From: Candidatus Gallacutalibacter pullicola
GTDB taxonomy: Bacteria; Bacillota; Clostridia; Oscillospirales; Acutalibacteraceae
Direction: 5' to 3'
NCBI GenBank assembly: GCA_018712265.1
Contig: DVHF01000033.1
Coordinates: 1 to 53,738, forward strand
DNA: 53,738 bases
The position numbers and the translations under genes were made by a program. Positions 17,192-26,205 of the stretch are shown here, one piece after another. The notes beneath the pieces were generated by a model. It searched no databases, was not told the DNA's origin, and saw nothing but the letters and a program-made list of their open reading frames with translations. Every line of letters starts with the position of its first letter. The stretch's first letter is position 1.

Positions 17192-18568
17192 TTAATTGAT
17201 TTCAGAGGCCGGACGGGTATCAAGCGTCCGCAGGGTATTTCTGTAAAGCCGCAGGTACAGTATGATACTGGCCGCCAGCGAAAAGACCTCCGCAATCGGG
17301 AACGCATACCACACCGCCGCCAAACTGATCTTTGCCAACAGGAACGCCGCCGGGAGCAGCACGATCAGCTGACGGAGCAGGGAAATCAGCATACTGTAAA
17401 AACCATGTCCTGTCGCCTGGAACGCTGTGGAAAACACGATACCGAGCGCCGCCGGCAGGAAGCACAGGCTGATGGTGCGCAATGCAGGAATACCGATTTC
17501 AAGCATCTGTTCTGAAGCGTTAAAAATGCCCAGAAGTGCGCCCGGTATTGTCCAGAACAGCACCACGCCGATCGCCATAATGACAAGCGCGATAACACAG
17601 CCATATTTGATAGCTGCCAGCAGGCGGTGTTTTTTGCGCGCGCCAAAATTGTAGCCGACAATCGGCATCAGGCCCTGGTTCAAACCAAATACCGGCATAA
17701 ACACAAACGACTGCAGCTTAAAATACACCCCGAACAGTGCCACTGCCGTCTCACTAAACGCAATCAGGATAGCATTCATGCCCATAGTCATCACCGAACC
17801 GATGGACTGCATGATGATGCTCGGGAACCCGACCGCATAAATATTTTTAACAGTAGCCCAATCGAACCGGAATCCCTTGAGCTTGACCTCAACCTCGTGC
17901 CTGCCAAACAATACTACAATCAGCGCCAGGATCATGGAGAGGATCTGCCCGGCCACTGTTGCAATCGCGGCGCCGGCAACCTCCAGACGAGGCGCGCCCA
18001 GCAGTCCGAAAATAAAAATCGGATCGAGAATGATATTGGTCAGCGCGCCGGTAAGCTGGAAAATCATCGGGAAAATCATATTTCCTGTAGCCTGAAGCGT
18101 CTTTTCCAGATTGATTTCGACAAACATTCCGAACGAAAACACCGTAACGATGCTGAGATAATCGATCCCCATCTGCGTGACAGCGGGGGTGCTGTTGAAG
18201 AGTTTAAAAAACCACTGCGGGAATATCAGTCCAAACAGCGCAAAGATCACCCAGTTAAAAATCCCAAGGAGGACTGCGTGTGTAGCGGCGCTGTCGGCCT
18301 CCTCACGGCGCTTTTCACCCAGCCTGCGGGAAATCAGCGAATTGACGCCCACAGCGGTTCCGACACCTACAGCAATCATCAGGTTCTGCACCGGAAATAC
18401 CAGCGAAACAGCCGTCAACGCGCTTTCGCTGATCTGTGCCACAAAAAAGCTGTCCACGACATTGTAGAGGGCCTGTACCAGCATCGAGAACATTGCCGGC
18501 ACAGACATGGAGGCAATCAGTCCCAGCACCGGGGCTGTGCCCATCTTGTTTTCTTTTACTTGTTCCAT
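17192..18568 (-). CDS. MATE family multidrug/Na+ efflux transporter
   Basis: The 458-residue membrane protein has about twelve hydrophobic segments and the two-lobed MATE pattern, starting PVLGLIASMSVPAMFSMLVQ with ALYNVVDSFFVAQISESALTA in the first lobe. It should export cationic drugs or metabolites in exchange for Na+ or H+; the substrate cannot be told. The ATG at 18568 follows AAGGAGTGGACAG. It is monocistronic, with its own promoter about 210 bases upstream and a long structured leader. Confidence 0.9.
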   Translation of the reverse strand: MEQVKENKMGTAPVLGLIASMSVPAMFSMLVQALYNVVDSFFVAQISESALTAVSLVFPVQNLMIAVGVGTAVGVNSLISRRLGEKRREEADSAATHAVLLGIFNWVIFALFGLIFPQWFFKLFNSTPAVTQMGIDYLSIVTVFSFGMFVEINLEKTLQATGNMIFPMIFQLTGALTNIILDPIFIFGLLGAPRLEVAGAAIATVAGQILSMILALIVVLFGRHEVEVKLKGFRFDWATVKNIYAVGFPSIIMQSIGSVMTMGMNAILIAFSETAVALFGVYFKLQSFVFMPVFGLNQGLMPIVGYNFGARKKHRLLAAIKYGCVIALVIMAIGVVLFWTIPGALLGIFNASEQMLEIGIPALRTISLCFLPAALGIVFSTAFQATGHGFYSMLISLLRQLIVLLPAAFLLAKISLAAVWYAFPIAEVFSLAASIILYLRLYRNTLRTLDTRPASEIN

Positions 18569-18770
18569 CTGTCCACTCCTTCATCCCGCCTTTGCGGGGA
18601 ACATCCCTGAGCCTTGTTCGGAGACCGAAATATCCGGCGCCAGAAGTTTTATCCGGGCGGAACAAATTCCCCTTGAAATCCCAAAAGGGCTCCAAGGGGA
18701 AAACGGCCGTCAGCAGAAAATCTTCTTACCGCCGGGCCTGTCCAATCTCAGACAAGGCTTGCTTTCTATG
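18569..18770 (-). promoter_or_regulatory. Long structured 5' leader of the MATE gene
   Basis: The leader is about 200 bases long. It has a strong hairpin whose arms TTCCCCTTG (18667-18675) and complement (18693-18701) enclose a second CCC/GGG stem, plus GC-rich segments on both sides. The length and structure suggest RNA-level control. Parts such as CCCGGCGGTAAG recall the FMN riboswitch, but the rest of that consensus is not present. Confidence 0.35.
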
Positions 18771-18775
18771 AATTT

Positions 18776-18804
18776 ATTCTACAATAAATTTATGGATTTT
18801 ACAA
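18776..18804 (-). promoter_or_regulatory. Promoter of the MATE gene
   Basis: On the minus strand TTGTAA (18799-18804) and TAGAAT (18776-18781) are separated by 17 bases. Confidence 0.65.
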
Positions 18805-18847
18805 CCATTCTGCCGCTGTTTTTCCCGTTTCGACATTTTAAATTTGC

Positions 18848-18876
18848 TTTACTTCCCATTCCTTGTATGTTATAAT
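18848..18876 (+). promoter_or_regulatory. Promoter of the 97-residue conserved gene
   Basis: TTTACT at 18848-18853 and a perfect TATAAT at 18871-18876 are 17 bases apart and point towards the gene at 18927. Confidence 0.7.
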
Positions 18877-18926
18877 AATAGTTCAGAATATTTCGGACTA
18901 TTTTTACAATGATGGGAGGCCTTTGA

Positions 18927-19220
18927 ATGGCGAAAGAAAAAGCGCAGCAGTTCCCGACTTACCGCGGCCACCCGCTTGTCCGCTGCGGTGATGTAATTTA
19001 TTACGGCAGCATGAAGGATAAATATGTGGTAAAACTGGAAATCAAAAGTAAAAAACGCGTTCAGGATATGGACATTGCCGATCGCGTCAGCATTCAGCTT
19101 ATGTATACCGACGCAAGCAACCGTTCCCGCAAACAGATCGTAAAATCGAGCGAAAAGAGCGGCCTTTACCTCGCAATTGATATCGCCGATGCCTGGCTCA
19201 ACCGCGCCCTCTCGGAGTAA
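18927..19220 (+). CDS. Small protein of unknown function
   Basis: The 97-residue soluble protein begins MAKEKAQQFPTYRGHPLVRCGDVIYYG. It is strongly mixed-charge, with no signal peptide or membrane segment and no recognised motif. Its middle (YVVKLEIKSKKRVQDMDIADRVSIQLMYTD) looks like alternating beta strands. The start has GGGAGGCC 6 bases upstream, and the gene has its own promoter and terminator, so it is a genuine single-gene unit. I do not recognise the family and propose no function. Confidence 0.8.
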   Translation: MAKEKAQQFPTYRGHPLVRCGDVIYYGSMKDKYVVKLEIKSKKRVQDMDIADRVSIQLMYTDASNRSRKQIVKSSEKSGLYLAIDIADAWLNRALSE

Positions 19221-19244
19221 CGGCAGGGACTGCACCGCACTCAG

Positions 19245-19290
19245 GCACCTTCCTTGCCGCTTCGTGACATTTCCCCACTCTCGTGGGGCT
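19245..19290 (+). repeat. Short TTCGTGAC-type hairpin repeat
   Basis: The block CTTGCCGCTTCGTGACATTTCCCCACTCTCGTGGGG matches the tandem 46-base units at 38376-38470 (TTGTCGCTCCGCGACATTTCCCCC followed by its hairpin). It sits directly behind the 97-residue gene, before its terminator, another case of a hairpin repeat following a stop codon. Confidence 0.5.
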
Positions 19291-19317
19291 CTCTGCAAAC
19301 CTAAAAAGGATCACAAA

Positions 19318-19347
19318 ACGGACACGCTGTGCGGCGTGTCCGTTTTT
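19318..19347 (+). terminator. Terminator of the 97-residue gene
   Basis: A 10-bp stem ACGGACACGC (19318-19327) pairs with 19334-19343 and is followed by TTTTTC. Confidence 0.85.
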
Positions 19348-19358
19348 CTTTTTACATA

Positions 19359-19530
19359 AAAGGATCCGTCTCGACACTACGGTACAACGATCTCCGAGCT
19401 GGGGCGGAAATGGGTCCGGGACTGTGTCCCGGCGCGGGTCGAGGGGCGCGCAGCCCCTCGGAGCAGAGTGCAGGGACTTGTAGTCCCTGCCGGGGGTCCA
19501 GGGGCCGCGGAGGCCCCTGGTTGTAGAAAT
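19359..19530 (+). repeat. Family B hairpin-string repeat, copy 2
   Basis: It starts AAAGGATCCGTCTCGAC, has GGGGCGGAAATGGGTCCGGGA, and then a row of hairpins with different stems: GGGACTGTGTCCC, GGGGCGCGCAGCCCC, AGGGACTTGTAGTCCCT and GGGGCCGCGGAGGCCCC. No gene ends at its right side. It lies in the 710-base gap before pflB and upstream of the pflB promoter. Confidence 0.75.
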
Positions 19531-19579
19531 GGAACGAAAATTGTTGGGAAAAGGGGCTGGGTTTTAGGAGTTCCAAATC

Positions 19580-19608
19580 TGGACAAGCGCAGACTTATCC
19601 GGTATACT
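19580..19608 (+). promoter_or_regulatory. Promoter of pflB
   Basis: TGGACA at 19580-19585 and TATACT at 19603-19608 have a 17-base spacer. It implies a 5' leader of about 315 bases before pflB. Confidence 0.6.
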
Positions 19609-19614
19609 AATCTC

Positions 19615-19931
19615 GTAAAAGCTTCTGGGGAATCGGAATGCCAGACGCTTTCCAGAATACCGGAATTTTTCCGGTTGGTCAGGCGGGAGCCCGTGTCTCC
19701 TTCGCCTAAAAAGAAGAATATGTCCGGCCTCCCAGGAACGTTCGGGACGTGGCCGGAACCTCAACGGACTGGATTGTGCTCTTTACAGACAGCCACCGGC
19801 GGCAGGGACGGAATTTTTGGCCGCCGAACTGATCTGCACACCGTCCGTTATAACCGCATAAAAAAGAGTTCCGCCGGCAGCTTGTTGCACGGGGATGGCT
19901 CCGCGCGGCCTGAAAGAAAGGAACCTTTACA
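19615..19931 (+). promoter_or_regulatory. Structured 5' leader of pflB
   Basis: Four hairpins follow each other: CCGGAATTTTTCCGG (19660-19674), AGGCG-GGAG/CTCC-CGCCT (19681-19707), CCGGCC-TCCC..GGGA..GGCCGG (19724-19756) and CGGCGGC/GCCGCCG (19797-19826). The last has a T-run inside its loop. No open frame here is convincing. The conserved core of the ZTP ('pfl') riboswitch, expected upstream of some pfl genes, was looked for and not found. Confidence 0.4.
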
Positions 19932-22148
19932 ATGCTTGAGTTTAAACCCGGAAATTGGACGCGCCATGTCGACGTCCACGACTTTATTCTGCGCAATTAT
20001 ACCCCCTACGACGGCGACGAAACCTTTCTTGCCGCTCCTACCCAGCGTACCCGCGAGCTCTGGGACGAGGTCCTCGGTCTGCTCCGGAAAGAACGCGAGA
20101 CCGGCGGCGTGCTGGATATCGACGACAAAACCATCTCCGACATCGATGCCTATGATCCCGGCTACATCGATCAGGCAAAGGAACAGATCGTCGGCCTCCA
20201 AACAGATGCGCCCCTGAAGCGCGCTATTATGCCCTTTGGCGGCCTGCGTATGGTCAAAACCTCCCTGGAAGCCTATGGCCGCAAGCTGGACCCGGAGGTC
20301 GAGCGCGTGTTCCGTTACCGCAAAACCCACAACGACGGCGTGTTCGACGCTTATACCGACGAAATGAAGCTTGCCCGCCATAACGGGATCATTACCGGAC
20401 TCCCCGACGCCTATGGCCGCGGCCGCATCATCGGCGATTACCGCCGCGTCGCGCTGTACGGGACGGGCTTCCTCATCAATGAGAAAAAGCAGGCGTTAAA
20501 CGCCCTCAGCTTCGATGTGATGGACGAGGACGCGATCCGCCGCCGCGAGGAGATCGCAGAGCAGATCCGCGCATTGAAACGCCTGGAAAATATGGCGGCC
20601 GGGTACGGCTTCGACATTTCCGTGTTCGCCAAGGATACGAAGCAGGCGATCCAGTGGCTGTATTTCGGCTATCTGGCGGCTGTCAAGGAGCAGAACGGCG
20701 CAGCCATGTCGCTCGGACGCACCTCGACTTTCCTCGATATCTACGCCCAGCGCGATCTGGAAAACGGCGTCTATACCGAGGAGCAGATCCAGGAATTCGT
20801 GGATCATTTCATCATGAAGCTTCGTCTGGTGCGGTTCCTGCGCACGCCCGCCTATGACGAGCTTTTCTCCGGCGATCCCACATGGGTCACGGAATCCATC
20901 GGCGGGATCGGCACGGACGGCCGCCACATGGTGACAAAAATGTCCTACCGCTATCTGCACACGCTGGAGAACCTCGGCCCCGCTCCCGAGCCGAACATGA
21001 CGATCCTCTGGAGCCCCCGCCTGCCGGAGCCGTTCAAAAAATTCTGCACGCGCCTGTCCATCCGCACAAGCTCCATCCAGTACGAAAACGACGATCTGAT
21101 GCGCAAGAAATTCGGCGACGACTATGCGATCGCGTGCTGCGTGTCCGCGATGCGCGTCGGCAAGCAAATGCAGTTTTTCGGCGCGCGCAGCAACCTCGCC
21201 AAGGCGCTGCTCTACGCCATCAACGGCGGACGCGACGAAATTACCGGCGATCAGGTCGGTCCGGAGCTTGTCCCGGTGCAGGGCGAATACCTCGACTACA
21301 ACGACGTGCTCAAAAAATTCAACGTGATCTGCGATTGGCTCGCGGCGCTCTACGTCAACACGCTGAACGTGATCCACTATATGCACGATAAATACTGCTA
21401 CGAGAAAATCCAAATGGCCCTGCACGACGAGAACATCATCCGCACCTGCGCCTGCGGGATCTCCGGCCTGTCCGTCGTGGCGGACAGCCTTTCCGCCATA
21501 AAATACGCCCGCGTAAAGCCGATCCGCGACGAGCGGGGCATCGCTGTCGATTTTGAAATCGGGGGGGATTTCCCCAAATACGGCAACAACGATCCGCGCG
21601 TGGATCAGATTGCCGTCGACGTGGTAAAGCTGTTCATGTCGAAGCTGGAACGGTGCCGCACCTACCGCGGCAGCCGCCCGACCCTTTCGATCCTGACGAT
21701 CACCTCAAACGTGGTGTACGGCAAAAAGACCGGATCCACTCCGGACGGCCGCAAGCGCGGCGAGCCGTTCGCCCCCGGCGCGAACCCGATGCACGGGCGC
21801 GACAGCCACGGCTGTGTGGCATCCATGATGTCGGTGGCGCATCTGCCCTACGATTACAGCGAGGACGGCATCTCCTATACCTTCTCGATCGTCCCCGGCG
21901 CCCTTGGGCGCGACGAGCCGCAGAAGGAAGCGAACCTCACCGGCCTGCTCGACGGCTACTTCAATGAGGGCGGCCACCACATCAATGTAAACGTGCTGAA
22001 CCGCGAGGTGCTTCTCGACGCGATGGATCATCCGGAGAAATATCCGCAGCTCACCATCCGCGTTTCCGGCTACGCCGTCAACTTTGTCAAGCTGACGCGC
22101 GAACAGCAGCTCGATGTTGTCAGCCGCACATTCCACGACAGATTCTGA
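19932..22148 (+). CDS. pflB: Pyruvate formate-lyase (formate C-acetyltransferase)
   Basis: This glycyl radical enzyme splits pyruvate with CoA to acetyl-CoA and formate in anaerobic fermentation. The 738 residues contain the adjacent active-site cysteines Cys402-Cys403 in [10 protein letters not shown] and the C-terminal radical motif RVSGYAVNF with Gly713. The length is close to that of standard PflB and not of the larger diol-dehydratase relatives. The start at 19932 follows AAAGGAACC. Its activase gene follows 99 bases later, with a hairpin between them. Confidence 0.97.
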   Translation: MLEFKPGNWTRHVDVHDFILRNYTPYDGDETFLAAPTQRTRELWDEVLGLLRKERETGGVLDIDDKTISDIDAYDPGYIDQAKEQIVGLQTDAPLKRAIMPFGGLRMVKTSLEAYGRKLDPEVERVFRYRKTHNDGVFDAYTDEMKLARHNGIITGLPDAYGRGRIIGDYRRVALYGTGFLINEKKQALNALSFDVMDEDAIRRREEIAEQIRALKRLENMAAGYGFDISVFAKDTKQAIQWLYFGYLAAVKEQNGAAMSLGRTSTFLDIYAQRDLENGVYTEEQIQEFVDHFIMKLRLVRFLRTPAYDELFSGDPTWVTESIGGIGTDGRHMVTKMSYRYLHTLENLGPAPEPNMTILWSPRLPEPFKKFCTRLSIRTSSIQYENDDLMRKKFGDDYAIACCVSAMRVGKQMQFFGARSNLAKALLYAINGGRDEITGDQVGPELVPVQGEYLDYNDVLKKFNVICDWLAALYVNTLNVIHYMHDKYCYEKIQMALHDENIIRTCACGISGLSVVADSLSAIKYARVKPIRDERGIAVDFEIGGDFPKYGNNDPRVDQIAVDVVKLFMSKLERCRTYRGSRPTLSILTITSNVVYGKKTGSTPDGRKRGEPFAPGANPMHGRDSHGCVASMMSVAHLPYDYSEDGISYTFSIVPGALGRDEPQKEANLTGLLDGYFNEGGHHINVNVLNREVLLDAMDHPEKYPQLTIRVSGYAVNFVKLTREQQLDVVSRTFHDRF

Positions 22149-22163
22149 TTTTCCATAACTTCA

Positions 22164-22200
22164 GGGCTGGCAGCGTTCATGCTGCCGGCCCCTTTCTATT
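22164..22200 (+). terminator. Hairpin between pflB and pflA
   Basis: An 11-bp stem (22164-22174 with 22181-22191, one G-U) is followed by CTTTCTATT. It may act as a partial terminator or 3'-end stabiliser, which would give more lyase than activase, as their catalytic and substoichiometric roles require. Confidence 0.6.
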
Positions 22201-22247
22201 CCAAATCGTATTATTATCCATCAAAAATCCCGTAAGGAGTCCAAATT

Positions 22248-22994
22248 ATGACAGAATCCGCTTTCGATACCCCGCATTCGCTGGGATATATCCATTCTGT
22301 GGAGACTTTCGGCGCACTCGACGGCCCCGGCATCCGCTACGTCCTGTTTTTGCAGGGCTGTCCGCTGCGCTGCCGCTACTGCCACAACCCCGACACATGG
22401 CAGGCCGGGCAGGGAAAACGTATGGCTCCCCGCGACATTGTGCGGGATATCCTGCGTTACCGCAGCTTCATCGCCTCGGGCGGCGTGACGATTTCCGGCG
22501 GCGAACCCATGCTTCAACCGGAATTTTGCCTCGAGCTGCTGCGCCTTTGCCGCGAAAACGGCCTGCACACGGCAATCGATACGGGCGGCGGCGTTCCTCT
22601 GGAAAAATGTCTTTCCTGCGTCGATGAGGCAGATTTGATCCTGCTCGATATCAAAGCCCTGGATCCGGAGGAATGCAAATCGCTGACAGGGAAGGACAAC
22701 GCGGGCGCGCTCGATATCCTGAACCGACGGGAACAGCTCGGCCGCGACGTTTGGATACGCCACGTGCTCGTCCCGGGGATTACGCTGGAACGCAGCCGTC
22801 TGGAACGGCTGGCGGATTTTCTCCAGCCCTACCGCTGTGTGAAACGGGTGGAGCTTCTTCCGTTCCACAAAATGGGCGCGTACAAATGGGATGCTCTGGG
22901 GATCCCCTTTACACTTGCAGACACTCCTGAACCGAGCAGCGCCGACCTCCAAATGGCGCGGAAAATCTTTACAAATCGTAATATTCCTGTTTAA
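22248..22994 (+). CDS. pflA: Pyruvate formate-lyase activating enzyme
   Basis: This radical SAM enzyme installs the glycyl radical on PflB. The 248 residues carry the CX3CX2C iron-sulphur motif at Cys38, Cys42 and Cys45 (GCPLRCRYCHNPDTW), the GGE-type motif ISGGEPMLQ for SAM binding and the C-terminal LLPFHKMG. The absence of an inserted ferredoxin-like domain fits a PFL activase. The start follows AAGGAG at 22233. Its place behind pflB confirms the partner. Confidence 0.96.
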   Translation: MTESAFDTPHSLGYIHSVETFGALDGPGIRYVLFLQGCPLRCRYCHNPDTWQAGQGKRMAPRDIVRDILRYRSFIASGGVTISGGEPMLQPEFCLELLRLCRENGLHTAIDTGGGVPLEKCLSCVDEADLILLDIKALDPEECKSLTGKDNAGALDILNRREQLGRDVWIRHVLVPGITLERSRLERLADFLQPYRCVKRVELLPFHKMGAYKWDALGIPFTLADTPEPSSADLQMARKIFTNRNIPV

Positions 22995-23215
22995 TATACA
23001 TATTTCTCCAAGCTTCGTCTCATTTCCGCATTGCTGATCCCCGTTCATCCGAAAAAATTCTCTGCTGCTGCCATTTGAAAGAACTTCTTTTCTATCCTGA
23101 CAAGTAATTTGCCTTGTCACAGAAAACGGAACCGCTTCCCATATCTCCGCCCTTCCCTCTCCTTGCCATTGTGAATACTTTTAGTCTACATCATGATTTT
23201 GCTAAAAAATATCCA

Positions 23216-23244
23216 TTGTTTGTGGAATAAAAAAGTGATACAAT
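23216..23244 (+). promoter_or_regulatory. Promoter of the secreted protein gene
   Basis: TTGTTT at 23216-23221 and TACAAT at 23239-23244 are 17 bases apart. The roughly 220 bases between pflA and this promoter hold only a small TGACAAG/CTTGTCA hairpin and no other visible feature. Confidence 0.65.
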
Positions 23245-23291
23245 ACAATTATCAGGAAAATCCTGAAAAATTGAGGGAAGAAGGAGTGTAT

Positions 23292-24194
23292 ATGAAAAAG
23301 GCAGCAGCATTTTTGTGCATGATCGTGATGGCGGTCTGCCTGTCGGTGGGGATTTCTGCGGCAGAGGACGCAAAAGCTGTGTACCAGGCTGCGCGGGAAA
23401 AGACGTACTCGCTGGTTTCGGTCGACTTTACCCAAACAGAAATCACAAAAAGCGTTTCAGAAACTACCTCTCCCGGCTATTCCAATGTCACGACACAGGA
23501 GGACACGGAGACAACCGTCCTTCAGATCAACGCGTCCGATCCGGCAAATCCGCAGATGAAAATTGAGAAATCCCTCGCCACATGGGGAGAGGATCCTTTA
23601 ATCGAAGTTTATGTGAAAGATTCCTGTCTGTACGTCAGTCTTTTTGGAACCGGAATGAAAGAATCGATGTCTGCGGAGGAGCTTGCAGAAGTCAATTTTG
23701 CCATTCTCACGGAAACGGATGGTCCTATAAGTACAAACAGTGAGGATCTTTCGGAGTACGGCACGAATTTTGCCCTTTCCGAAAACAGCGACGGAACCCG
23801 CACGGTGACATTCCAGATTGATATAGACGCCATCCTGCAGGAATACGAAGTCGATCTGTCGTTCTTTACCGAAGCCGGAGGTTCTCTCACGTTCCCGGAA
23901 AATTCTTATACCGCGGTCATATCGGCAGACGGCTATCTGCTCAGCGAAAGCTGTTATCTTACCGTGGACATATCCTATTCCTATGGAGAGGATTACCGAT
24001 CTCATTACAACTCGAATTTGCAGATTTCCATCGTATATAAGAATCCGGGCCAGCCGGTATCCATCGAGTTCCCGGATGATCTGGACGAATACATCGATTT
24101 GGACGCCTACGAGCCCGATTACAGCTATGATCCCTATGACGATTACCTGTTCCTGGACGACGGCCCCGTGACCACCGACGTTTACGGGCTGTAA
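23292..24194 (+). CDS. Secreted protein of unknown function
   Basis: The 300-residue product has a clear Sec signal peptide (MKKAAAFLCMIVMAVCLSVG, cleavage expected after ISA) and no lipobox cysteine, so it is released or wall-associated. The mature part is rich in Ser, Thr and acidic residues and probably mostly beta strands, with recurring short motifs such as FTQTEITKS and TVTFQIDIDAI. The C-terminus is acidic and tyrosine-rich (YEPDYSYDPYDDYLF). It resembles lipoprotein-like LppX/LolA folds in general layout only. The start at 23292 follows AAGGAGTGTAT. Confidence 0.85.
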   Translation: MKKAAAFLCMIVMAVCLSVGISAAEDAKAVYQAAREKTYSLVSVDFTQTEITKSVSETTSPGYSNVTTQEDTETTVLQINASDPANPQMKIEKSLATWGEDPLIEVYVKDSCLYVSLFGTGMKESMSAEELAEVNFAILTETDGPISTNSEDLSEYGTNFALSENSDGTRTVTFQIDIDAILQEYEVDLSFFTEAGGSLTFPENSYTAVISADGYLLSESCYLTVDISYSYGEDYRSHYNSNLQISIVYKNPGQPVSIEFPDDLDEYIDLDAYEPDYSYDPYDDYLFLDDGPVTTDVYGL

Positions 24195-24280
24195 CTTTCC
24201 CGCATTGAGGGTAAATCCAACATCATGTCGTGTCGAAGCACTGTCGGATTTCACTGTTAATTTTCCTGCATAAACAAACA

Positions 24281-24310
24281 GCAGCCGCACGGTTTTTGCC
24301 GTGCGGCTGC
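24281..24310. terminator. Hairpin between convergent genes 23292 and proS
   Basis: A perfect 12-bp stem GCAGCCGCACGG (24281-24292) pairs with 24299-24310. The flanking sequence on the minus-strand side is T-rich (TGTTTGTTT), so it may terminate proS as well as the secreted protein gene. Confidence 0.65.
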
Positions 24311-24402
24311 TTCGATTCTCCAACAATCTGATTTATCTTCGTCTTGCCGACAACGACAGGCCGGCTTGAGCCGGGTGGAATCCCTTCCCCGGTGTCTTTC
24401 CG

Positions 24403-24533
24403 TCCGCAGATTCGGGACCCTTTGGGTCCCTGTCTGCTGGCTTTTTCGACGCTTCGCGGCTTCTTTTGGGGGGCTTCGCCCCTCCACCCCACCACCTTTT
24501 GTAAAAGGTGGACGAAAACTTTAAATTGAACTT
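24403..24533 (+). repeat. Family A-like repeat, copy 3 (behind proS)
   Basis: This is a divergent member: CCGCAGATTCGGGACCCTTTGGGTCCC, then GACGCTTCGCGG, GGGGGGCTTCGCCCC and CCACCTTTTGTAAAAGGTGG, ending ACGAAAACTTTAAA. The last hairpin and its tail correspond to the CAGCC...GGCTG hairpin and GAAAACTTTA tail of the other copies, with compensating changes. It ends 10 bases from the proS stop. Confidence 0.7.
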
Positions 24534-24543
24534 CAATTTACCC

Positions 24544-25980
24544 TTAGTACGCCTTGCCCCAGTACGTCATGGCCTTGGCGGGCTTGCCGCAGCAGACGCA
24601 GGTATCGCTCAGGTGCTCCTGCTCGAACGGCATGCACCGGGACGAAACACCGGCAACCTCCTTGAGCTTCTCCTCACAGGCAGGATCACCGCACCACATC
24701 GCCTTGATCAGGCCGGGATGCGTGTCGGCAATCTCCTTGAGCTCGTCGAGGTTTTTGGCCGTGTAGGTCATGGACTCACGGCGCTGGAGGGCTTTCTCGT
24801 AGATGCCCTTGCGGACTTCCTCAAGCTGTGCGGTGATGGCGTTTTCCAGATCCTCGAGCGGGACGAAAACCTTCTCGCGGTCATGGCGGCGCACAAGCAC
24901 GCACTGTCCCTTTTCGATGTCCTTCGGCCCGATCTCCAGACGGAGCGGGACGCCTTTCATCTCGTACTGAGAGAACTTCCAGCCGGGGCTTTGATCGCTG
25001 TCGTCCACCCTGACGCGGAAGCTGCCCTTCAGACGGTCGCGCAGCTCGTATGCCTTATCCAGAACGCCCGGCTTATGCTGTGCGATCGGCAGGATAATTA
25101 CCTGAATCGGCGCGACAGCAGGCGGGAGCACCAGTCCGTTGTTATCACCGTGCGTCATGATGATGCCGCCGATGATGCGGGTGCTCATGCCCCAGGAGGT
25201 CTGGAACGGGGTCTGCGGCTTGTTTTCACGGTTCTGGAACGAAATATTGAACGCGCGCGCGAAGCCGTCGCCGAAGTAGTGGCTTGTCCCGGCCTGAAGC
25301 GCCTTGCCGTCGTGCATCATGGCCTCGATGGTGTAGGTCGCCTCCGCGCCGGAGAATTTTTCCTTATCGGTCTTGCGGCCCTTGATCACCGGGATCGCCA
25401 GATCGTTTTCGCAGAAATCGGCGTACACATTGAGCATCCGCTCGGTTTCCTCCAGCGCCTCCTGGGCCGTCTCGTGCATGGTGTGGCCCTCCTGCCAGTG
25501 GAACTCCACAGAACGCAGGAACGGCCGCGTTGTCTTTTCCCAGCGGACAACCGAGCACCACTGATTATAGAGCTTCGGAAGATCGCGCCAGGAATGGATC
25601 ACGCGCGCGTAATGATCGCAGAACAGGGTCTCGGAGGTGGGGCGGACACAGAGGCGTTCCTCCAGCTCCTCGGAACCGCCGTGCGTCACCCAGGCAACCT
25701 CCGGGGCGAAGCCTTCGACGTGATCCTTCTCTTTCTGGAGCAGGCTTTCCGGAATAAACATGGGCATCGATACATTCTCGTGACCCAGCTCCTTAAAACG
25801 CCTGTCAAGAATATCACGGATATTTTCCCAAATCGCGAAGCCATACGGCTCAATCACCATACAGCCGCGCACGCCGGAATAGTCCATCAATTCCGCTTTT
25901 TTGACAATATCCGTATACCATTGGGCGAAATCCTCCTCCATAGGGGTGATCGCCTCAACCAGCTTTTTCTGATCCGCCAT
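24544..25980 (-). CDS. proS: Prolyl-tRNA synthetase, type 3
   Basis: ProS charges tRNA-Pro. The 478-residue length, absence of the editing insertion and the C-terminal zinc-type domain ([18 protein letters not shown], ending WGKAY) identify the archaeal/eukaryotic-like type 3 form rather than the E. coli type. Class II motifs are visible: [23 protein letters not shown] and [13 protein letters not shown]. The ATG at 25980 follows AGTAGGAGGCCAAATC. It starts only 26 bases after the small decarboxylase subunit gene, with no terminator between, so it may be transcribed with it. Confidence 0.96.
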   Translation of the reverse strand: MADQKKLVEAITPMEEDFAQWYTDIVKKAELMDYSGVRGCMVIEPYGFAIWENIRDILDRRFKELGHENVSMPMFIPESLLQKEKDHVEGFAPEVAWVTHGGSEELEERLCVRPTSETLFCDHYARVIHSWRDLPKLYNQWCSVVRWEKTTRPFLRSVEFHWQEGHTMHETAQEALEETERMLNVYADFCENDLAIPVIKGRKTDKEKFSGAEATYTIEAMMHDGKALQAGTSHYFGDGFARAFNISFQNRENKPQTPFQTSWGMSTRIIGGIIMTHGDNNGLVLPPAVAPIQVIILPIAQHKPGVLDKAYELRDRLKGSFRVRVDDSDQSPGWKFSQYEMKGVPLRLEIGPKDIEKGQCVLVRRHDREKVFVPLEDLENAITAQLEEVRKGIYEKALQRRESMTYTAKNLDELKEIADTHPGLIKAMWCGDPACEEKLKEVAGVSSRCMPFEQEHLSDTCVCCGKPAKAMTYWGKAY

Positions 25981-26006
25981 GATTTGGCCTCCTACTATAT
26001 CGAAAA

Positions 26007-26189
26007 TTATTTCTGATCCTTATCCCTTGTCGTTTTGTTCAGGATAACGATAACGGCATAAATCAGGATCATAACAACGAGGATACCCACCATCCCCAGG
26101 CCCATCAGCTTGAGGGAATTGATAAGGCTCTCGGAATCCACCGGCCCGAGGGGCGTGGTGTAGAGCACGGAAAGAAGATTGAAATTCAT
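26007..26189 (-). CDS. Small membrane subunit, OadG/MmdC-like
   Basis: The 60-residue protein has a short N-terminal region, one long hydrophobic segment (about 28-50, [20 protein letters not shown]) and a charged tail KTTRDKDQK. This layout is that of gamma subunits of Na+-translocating decarboxylases (OadG, MmdC, GcdC). The assignment rests mainly on its place 16 bases behind the beta subunit gene; the sequence is too short for firm recognition. Start chosen at ATG 26189 with GGGAGG 10 bases upstream. Confidence 0.7.
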   Translation of the reverse strand: MNFNLLSVLYTTPLGPVDSESLINSLKLMGLGMVGILVVMILIYAVIVILNKTTRDKDQK

Positions 26190-26205
26190 CGTGAAATAAC
26201 CTCCC

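Noticed and set aside
18569..18770. FMN riboswitch before the MATE gene
   Set aside because: Only CCGGCGGTA resembles the consensus; the paired GGGTGAAATTCCC-type helices and the 3' block are missing.
19615..19931. ZTP (pfl) riboswitch upstream of pflB
   Set aside because: The conserved GACTGGCG-type core and the matching 3' pseudoknot block were not found in the leader.
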